Assembly: GCF_018100795.1 (NCBI RefSeq)
Contig: NZ_JAGJDY010000004.1
Coordinates: 62,001 to 126,000, forward strand
Source of the DNA: Alteromonas sp. MMG017
GTDB lineage: Bacteria; Pseudomonadota; Gammaproteobacteria; Enterobacterales; Alteromonadaceae
Length of the DNA: 64,000 bases
Direction of reading: 5' to 3'
The notes under the pieces were generated by a model. The model saw nothing but the letters and a program-made list of their open reading frames with translations. It had not been told where the DNA came from and made no database searches. Both the position numbers and the translations under genes were made by a program. This document shows, in pieces, positions 61,937 through 64,000 of the stretch. How positions within the stretch are numbered: position 1 is the first letter of the stretch; each line of letters opens with the position of its first letter.

Positions 61937-64000
61937 ATGAGGATACTATCCTTAATCTTCCTGTGTCTTACTGTGTTCGTCTCATGGGCTGAGCCCTGTC
62001 CTCCCCTTTCCTCAACGGCTCGGGTGGCATTAGATGAAGATCAGTTATTGATTAGTGTGTTGCGCATTAACGGCCGCCCCCTATGGGACGGCTTTGACGT
62101 TTACCCTGTTGGTGAACGATACCTCGTCCCTGCGTCTTTATTTGCCGATGCACTCTCCTTAGATTGGGAAATATCAATGGCTCAAGGGACTATACAATCG
62201 CAAGGTAGTATTGATTTCTGCAGCTTCAACTATGCATTTAATCAAACCTTGCCCACGCTGAATAATACACCGCCTGATGCGTTTCTTTGGGCAGCCGATG
62301 AATTCGATATTTATATCGATACACGCATGATTGCTACCTTATTGCAGATTGAACAACAATTTAACTATACGTTGCTTCAGCTTAACCTCACTGGCCAGCT
62401 TCCCTTTAATTCATCTTCAAACACAAGCGCTGATAATCCGCCTCTTCACTTTAAACCTAACGTAGTGCCTGTAAGTAAAGTTGTTGAAGATCAATATCAA
62501 TTTTTCACATCGCCACTGGTGACTTATCGTTTATCACAACAGGATAGCGCCACCAGCGACAATCGCTTTTCCGCTAATATAAATGCAGGGTTCGATTTCT
62601 TATATCATTCAGCAAACCTTCGCGTGAGTAGAGTTGATGACACGAGTATCCATTACCTGCGGTTTGGTAAAACCTTAAACGAAAACGTCCAAGACACTAA
62701 CAATGCTTTAAACAGTTTTGCCTACGAATTTGGCGATATACAGCTGCAAAGAGATGAGCTTGTTACACGTTCTGGACAGTCACTCGGCTTGATTGTACAT
62801 AATGGAGATACGCGGCAGCGGCGCAGTTTTTCAAGCACTAGCATTGAAGAATTCGTATTACCTGGATGGCGGGTACAGCTCTTCAGAAATGGGCAATTTA
62901 TCGATGAGCAATTTAGTAACGAGGAGAACAAGGTACTTTTCGAAGATATAGAAACCTTCTATGGGGCAAACTTATTTGAATTGAAATTATATGGGCCTGA
63001 AGGTCAGCAAGAGGTTAGAACTAAAACCGTCAATGTGGGTAATAATCAGCTAAGACAGGGCAAGTTCGATTTTTTATTTGGGCTTACTGACAATCAATTT
63101 CGGTTACTTGATGGTCAAGTATCTACCACTGGGATAGGAAAAGCCACTGTTGCAAGGCTCGGCTACGGTCTTACCGATAGCGCTACCTTATCTGCGAGCG
63201 TTCAACGCCTTTGGCTGGAAGATGAAATTGCCTCGTATGTCACGGCCGGTATTAATACCCAACTTTTTGGCTCGGCGCTCAAATTTGAGGTATCAGATCA
63301 GGATACTGGCGGTTACGGTATGTTTTTAGGCTGGAACGGTAGGTTCAGCAATAACCTCAACATGAACTTTGCTACCCGCTACTTCAACAATTTTTATAGT
63401 GATGCATACTCACAAGATGATGACATTAAGCACATTTCGTCGTTACGTTTGAACGGCAAAACTGAATGGCTAGGCCGCTTTGGCTGGAACGCCAGTATGA
63501 CCCACAGAGCCTATGAAGTCGATGAGCCCCAAAGTGCGCTAAGCGTAAATGTAAATGACAACTTTCTGGGCGGGACGTTTGCTTCAGGGTTTAGCGTCTC
63601 TAACAACAGTAGCTCTGCGGTCACGGGCCGATTGTATTACGCCAAAGATGTTAATGGGTGGAACCTTTCTAGTGCGTGGAACTTTATTCCTTCAGATCGC
63701 TTTTCAACTGATAATTTCTATGTGTCGATGCGATGGCCGCAATCGCTCTCCCAACATCGCGAAACTCGCTTACGTTATAGAAACGACACTGACAATGCTT
63801 TAGAAATTAGACACCAACACAACTGGCGCTTTGAATCGCTGAACATTGGATTGGCAGCCAGCGTCATGGAGGGTGGAGACTGGTCAGTAAACCTTTCTTT
63901 AACCGGCAATACCAATGTTAACCCTTATACACAGAGTTTGAATTTTGAACGTTCGGCGGGTGCCACTGCTGGGCGTATAGATGCTTTTGCCTTCCTTGAC
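61937..64000 (+). CDS. Outer membrane fimbrial usher (3' end cut by window)
   Basis: A frame open from the ATG at 61937 to the window edge gives 688 residues. The signal peptide ends near residue 18 (SWAEP). An N-terminal domain (about 30-175) with PLWDGFDVYPVGERYLVPA precedes a beta-strand-rich barrel region; LPGWRVQLFRNGQFIDEQ and the FYGANLFELKLYGPEGQQ segment fit the usher plug and barrel. Usher proteins are about 800 residues, so about 100 or more residues are outside. It starts 17 bases after the chaperone stop. The sequence is divergent from FimD, so this is a non-classical usher. Confidence 0.8.
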   Translation, partial: MRILSLIFLCLTVFVSWAEPCPPLSSTARVALDEDQLLISVLRINGRPLWDGFDVYPVGERYLVPASLFADALSLDWEISMAQGTIQSQGSIDFCSFNYAFNQTLPTLNNTPPDAFLWAADEFDIYIDTRMIATLLQIEQQFNYTLLQLNLTGQLPFNSSSNTSADNPPLHFKPNVVPVSKVVEDQYQFFTSPLVTYRLSQQDSATSDNRFSANINAGFDFLYHSANLRVSRVDDTSIHYLRFGKTLNENVQDTNNALNSFAYEFGDIQLQRDELVTRSGQSLGLIVHNGDTRQRRSFSSTSIEEFVLPGWRVQLFRNGQFIDEQFSNEENKVLFEDIETFYGANLFELKLYGPEGQQEVRTKTVNVGNNQLRQGKFDFLFGLTDNQFRLLDGQVSTTGIGKATVARLGYGLTDSATLSASVQRLWLEDEIASYVTAGINTQLFGSALKFEVSDQDTGGYGMFLGWNGRFSNNLNMNFATRYFNNFYSDAYSQDDDIKHISSLRLNGKTEWLGRFGWNASMTHRAYEVDEPQSALSVNVNDNFLGGTFASGFSVSNNSSSAVTGRLYYAKDVNGWNLSSAWNFIPSDRFSTDNFYVSMRWPQSLSQHRETRLRYRNDTDNALEIRHQHNWRFESLNIGLAASVMEGGDWSVNLSLTGNTNVNPYTQSLNFERSAGATAGRIDAFAFLD

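Noticed and set aside
1..64000. CRISPR arrays, insertion sequences, tRNA genes and prophage
   Set aside because: No regular spaced repeats, transposase or integrase frames, or cloverleaf sequences were seen.

Overview
The window looks like a chromosomal segment of a marine gammaproteobacterium of the Alteromonadales, most likely Alteromonas or a close relative. This rests on gene content and order (tsaE-amiB-mutL-miaA-hfq-hflX; hemE-nudC opposite rsd; rpsF-rpsR-rplI), moderate GC, and marine polysaccharide and sulfur functions. It is inferred from the sequence alone. I see no tRNA, rRNA, insertion sequence, prophage or CRISPR array.

Layout. 1-8.9 kb: a housekeeping block read leftwards (nnr, tsaE, amiB, mutL, miaA, hfq, and hflX cut by the window edge), with queG diverging. 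8.9-16.5 kb: hemE, nudC, rsd, zur, a CheX-like gene, yjbQ, an OmpA porin and dnaB, with a candidate small RNA between hemE and nudC. 16.6-24.5 kb: a lipoprotein, an ECF sigma / anti-sigma / DUF4097 triad, a MOSC protein and an RND efflux pair. 24.8-26.1 kb: the S6-S18-L9 operon without priB. 26.2-32.5 kb: two histidine kinases, two chemoreceptors and LexA-controlled yebG. 32.6-36.4 kb: LacI regulator, GPH sugar symporter and GH1 beta-glucosidase. 36.8-44.0 kb: a haem acquisition operon (TonB receptor, double-domain HmuY-like lipoprotein, HmuTUV, HugZ) under a Fur box. 44.3-48.1 kb: a FucP-type sugar transporter and a GH3 exo-glucanase with the same LacI-type operators as the GH1 operon, so the beta-glucoside regulon brackets the haem operon. 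48.2-59.1 kb: a sulfonate and glycoside island. 59.1-60.1 kb: a CDF metal exporter. 60.1-64 kb: a chaperone-usher pilus locus whose usher runs off the window.

The most interesting system is the 48.2-59.1 kb island. One leftward operon encodes an aldo/keto reductase, an Fe(II)/2-oxoglutarate dioxygenase of the TauD superfamily, a YeiH-type anion exporter and a SorAB-type sulfite dehydrogenase. Facing it are a GntR regulator, a TauE-type exporter, a GH31 glycosidase and a sodium:solute symporter. Near-identical 16-bp palindromes (TGTCTTATATAAGACA type) lie in front of both the reductase operon and the GH31 gene. This fits a self-contained oxygenolytic route for a sulfonated sugar such as sulfoquinovose: import, glycoside cleavage, oxygenase release of sulfite, reduction of the sugar aldehyde, sulfite oxidation and anion export. 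The GH31 enzyme resembles YicI more than the known sulfoquinovosidases, so its substrate is open.
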